This document shows positions 33,628 through 35,500 of a DNA stretch of 35,500 nt, one piece after another. The stretch's first letter is position 1. The number at the start of each line of letters is the position of its first letter. Under the pieces are notes generated by a model. It saw nothing but the letters and a program-made list of their open reading frames with translations, had not been told where the DNA came from and did not search any database. This DNA is from a virus: positions 1 to 35,500 of IMG/VR virus record IMGVR_UViG_3300024348_000133; one strand, given 5' to 3'. Position numbers and translations under genes: made by a program.

Positions 33628-35478
33628 TTAACTAAAATTTTTAAAAGTCCAGCTATTATCTGAAATCTTTATTAGGTGACCTCCTCTATTTGTAGATATA
33701 GAAGAAAACCCTAAAGGTTGAAAAGTAACGCCAGTTCCTCCTACCAGTGTAACATTACCACCACCATTATTAAGAATCATAATATTAGCTACATCTGTAG
33801 TTGTTTCAATAGTTAGCGTTATTGGAGATGTGCTTTGATTATATACCACATTAACATCAGCAGATATAGAAGCTGCACTTGTTGAACCAGTAATTGTTTG
33901 TACGGAATTAGACTTAGCTAATCCAAGATCACTTGTTAAAGCTACTGTTCCTGATGCATCTGGAAACACTATATTTCTATCATCAGTTAATGTAGCTGCT
34001 GGAGATATAGTTGCTGAATAACTATTATTTGTAAAAATTATTGATTCAGTTGAATATTGAGCTATTATTATTCCACCACTTGTGAAACAAGCACCCTCTT
34101 CTGCATTAAGATTATAACCCCAATCATCAGCTTCACTTTCATATGTTATCGCACCATTTCCATCTTCTGTATTAAAACTAAATGTCTGAGGAAAATGATA
34201 AATCCAATAGCTGTTAACGTCTCCTACAAGATCAGTATCTAAAGTTAACTGAGTATCACTATCTACAGAAACAACAGTTGCTGTTGGATATCCTGTTAAA
34301 TTTGCTTTAACTAAATCACCAACGGTAACTGTAGACAAGAAGGTTTGGTCACTATCTATTAATAAATCTGTACCTTCACCATCTGTTGTACCAGTTGCAA
34401 CTTGGTCATAGTAATTCCATTCAGCATCAGTATCAAAAACAGTTTGTAAAGTTATTTGACCATCTACATAACCCTTATCTGTTAACCATCTGTCAGTAAG
34501 GGAAATCTTACCTGAGTAATCAGCAGTATACTGAGCACCCACACCAGTTGAATCATCAGTAATAGAAACTCCACTTTGACTTATAGTCATGACCACATCA
34601 GCATCTCCATTTCTAGATTTAATAATATGCCCATCAGATCTTAGTTGATAATAAGCATCCCTATCATCATCATCAACTAGATTTTCCTTATATGCATAAA
34701 AAGTTAGATCATAATTATTCTCCATATAATACGTCCTATCTTGGCTACTTGATATAAGTCCACCTGTATCAAAAAATGTAAATGTATTACCAGTTTGATT
34801 ATCTACATAAGCAGTTGTTGCAATTTTTGTAGAATTATCATTAGCTGATTGAGTTGTTGCTGTTACGCCAGAAGCTACAGATCCAGAAGAATGAGCTCCG
34901 TAAATATTTGTAAAATTTGCAGTAGTTCCTGCAGCTGTTCCATTTACATATAAATAAGTATCACTAAAATAAGAGTTATCAAATCTTATATCTCCACTTA
35001 GAGTTATATCACCAGCTTGATCTATATTGAAAACATCAGAGTCATCAACATTAATTGTGAAAGCATCTCCGACTTCAGCTTTATAAATATCTACATCTGT
35101 AGCAGCAGTTTCAAATGCAACTGTCACATATATATATTGTATGAATGAAGAATTAACTATTCTAGTCTGGCCATTAATTTCTATCGTGTCTCCTGATGAA
35201 ACTTCACTACTATTAGTTGATGTAGATCTTATTACCTGAGTACTACCTGAGGTTGTTGTTACTGTTCCAGTCAACTGAGTTAATTTTTTTTCACTAGATA
35301 GCTCTAGGGTTGAGAATTCTAGTTCTGATGAATCTGTAGTATAATTTACACCTTCATTTCCATTGCTGTCATAAACAAACACAACTCCAGTATCATGAGA
35401 AAGATAAACTCCACCTCCTGTTAAGTAGTTTGGGGCATTTTTTTCTAGACCAGAATATACATTGTTAATTAATTTCAT
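33628..35478 (-). CDS. Long modular fibre protein (616 aa)
   Basis: The shared anchor (MKLINNVYSGLEKNAP, GGGVYLSHDTGVVFVYDS) comes first, then a QLTGTV module (about residues 62-135), then ATTQSANDNSTKIATTAYV (about 206-225). A unique beta-rich shaft (about 230-520) follows, with a second ligand-like loop module and a DDRNIVFPDASGTVALTSDL segment before the tip. DASGTVALTSD is common at fibre module borders. The last 90 residues match the tips of the other fibres (ITLTIETTTDVANIMILNN, GGTGVTFQP). It is the first gene of the fibre set in the window and follows a 20-base A tract. It is presumed to be a trimeric receptor-binding or head fibre. Confidence 0.75.
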   Translation of the reverse strand: MKLINNVYSGLEKNAPNYLTGGGVYLSHDTGVVFVYDSNGNEGVNYTTDSSELEFSTLELSSEKKLTQLTGTVTTTSGSTQVIRSTSTNSSEVSSGDTIEINGQTRIVNSSFIQYIYVTVAFETAATDVDIYKAEVGDAFTINVDDSDVFNIDQAGDITLSGDIRFDNSYFSDTYLYVNGTAAGTTANFTNIYGAHSSGSVASGVTATTQSANDNSTKIATTAYVDNQTGNTFTFFDTGGLISSSQDRTYYMENNYDLTFYAYKENLVDDDDRDAYYQLRSDGHIIKSRNGDADVVMTISQSGVSITDDSTGVGAQYTADYSGKISLTDRWLTDKGYVDGQITLQTVFDTDAEWNYYDQVATGTTDGEGTDLLIDSDQTFLSTVTVGDLVKANLTGYPTATVVSVDSDTQLTLDTDLVGDVNSYWIYHFPQTFSFNTEDGNGAITYESEADDWGYNLNAEEGACFTSGGIIIAQYSTESIIFTNNSYSATISPAATLTDDRNIVFPDASGTVALTSDLGLAKSNSVQTITGSTSAASISADVNVVYNQSTSPITLTIETTTDVANIMILNNGGGNVTLVGGTGVTFQPLGFSSISTNRGGHLIKISDNSWTFKNFS

Positions 35479-35497
35479 TTTTTTTTTTTTTTTTTTT
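35453..35497 (-). repeat. Fibre-gene start repeat, diverged copy 3, with 20-base A tract
   Basis: This matches the other two start repeats with a few substitutions, but the leader is replaced by an uninterrupted run of 20 A on the minus strand (35497-35478) that ends in the A of the ATG. Long homopolymers are prone to slippage. Nothing further can be said about the last three bases of the window. Confidence 0.7.
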
Positions 35498-35500
35498 ATT

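Noticed and set aside
32071-35478. Diversity-generating retroelement behind the fibre variation
   Set aside because: No reverse transcriptase, template repeat or A-biased variable repeat pair was seen in the window; variation is by module, not by adenine mutagenesis.

Overview
The window is a single-strand block of late (structural, fibre and lysis) genes of a tailed phage that very probably infects a member of the Bacteroidota. Every supported gene is on the minus strand, so transcription runs from high to low coordinates. The DNA is AT-rich, genes are packed with gaps of 0-130 bases, and start codons follow A-rich leaders of the AATAATAAAA type instead of Shine-Dalgarno sites. Several gaps carry the Bacteroidota promoter -7 box TAnnTTTG. 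Gene order and protein character fit a short-tailed crAss-like phage (Crassvirales) or a close relative: scaffold-like protein, HK97-type major capsid protein, ring/adaptor proteins, a 1354-residue muzzle/stabilization protein, then very large internal virion proteins. I infer this from recalled family features; no search was run. No portal, terminase, polymerase or replication gene is present. Portal and terminase would be expected beyond the right edge.

Layout in transcription order. (1) 35478-32071: three tandem fibre genes of 616, 337 and 155 codons that share an N-terminal anchor and a C-terminal tip but differ in the middle. (2) 32048-31156: a DUF5675-type protein and a predicted unimolecular spanin. 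(3) 31107-25817: a three-repeat Ig/cadherin-like protein and a 1399-residue fibre with ten GIGTTSP-type repeats. (4) 25792-24946: a small membrane protein and a holin. (5) 24862-19400: scaffold-like protein, major capsid protein, a conserved head protein, a ring/adaptor protein and an abundant-looking virion protein. (6) 19308-16627: a Cys-pair protein and three small beta-sandwich proteins. (7) 16538-9470: metallophosphoesterase, ring/adaptor proteins and muzzle. (8) 9411 to the left edge: a lysozyme-like/HExxH bifunctional protein and three large internal (cargo or ejection) proteins, the last running off the window.

The signal I rate highest is regulatory. A 13-base element, TTTAGCTATAAAA, occurs upstream of the scaffold gene, the holin gene and the cadherin-like gene. 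In all three it lies exactly 28 bases before a -7 box (two perfect, one degenerate). This looks like a phage-specific class of late promoter with an activator site near -45 to -50. Two other promoters (before the metallophosphoesterase and before the lysozyme/HExxH gene) instead carry TTGACA, with exactly 20 bases between its TTG and a perfect TAnnTTTG. Hairpins follow the capsid gene, a ring gene and the 324-residue virion protein, which would let protein amounts differ along the block.

Four start codons are corrected here from the longest reading frame: 25455, 16538, 17741 and 32538. No stretch longer than 130 bases lacks a gene, and no tRNA, CRISPR array, insertion sequence or integrase was seen.
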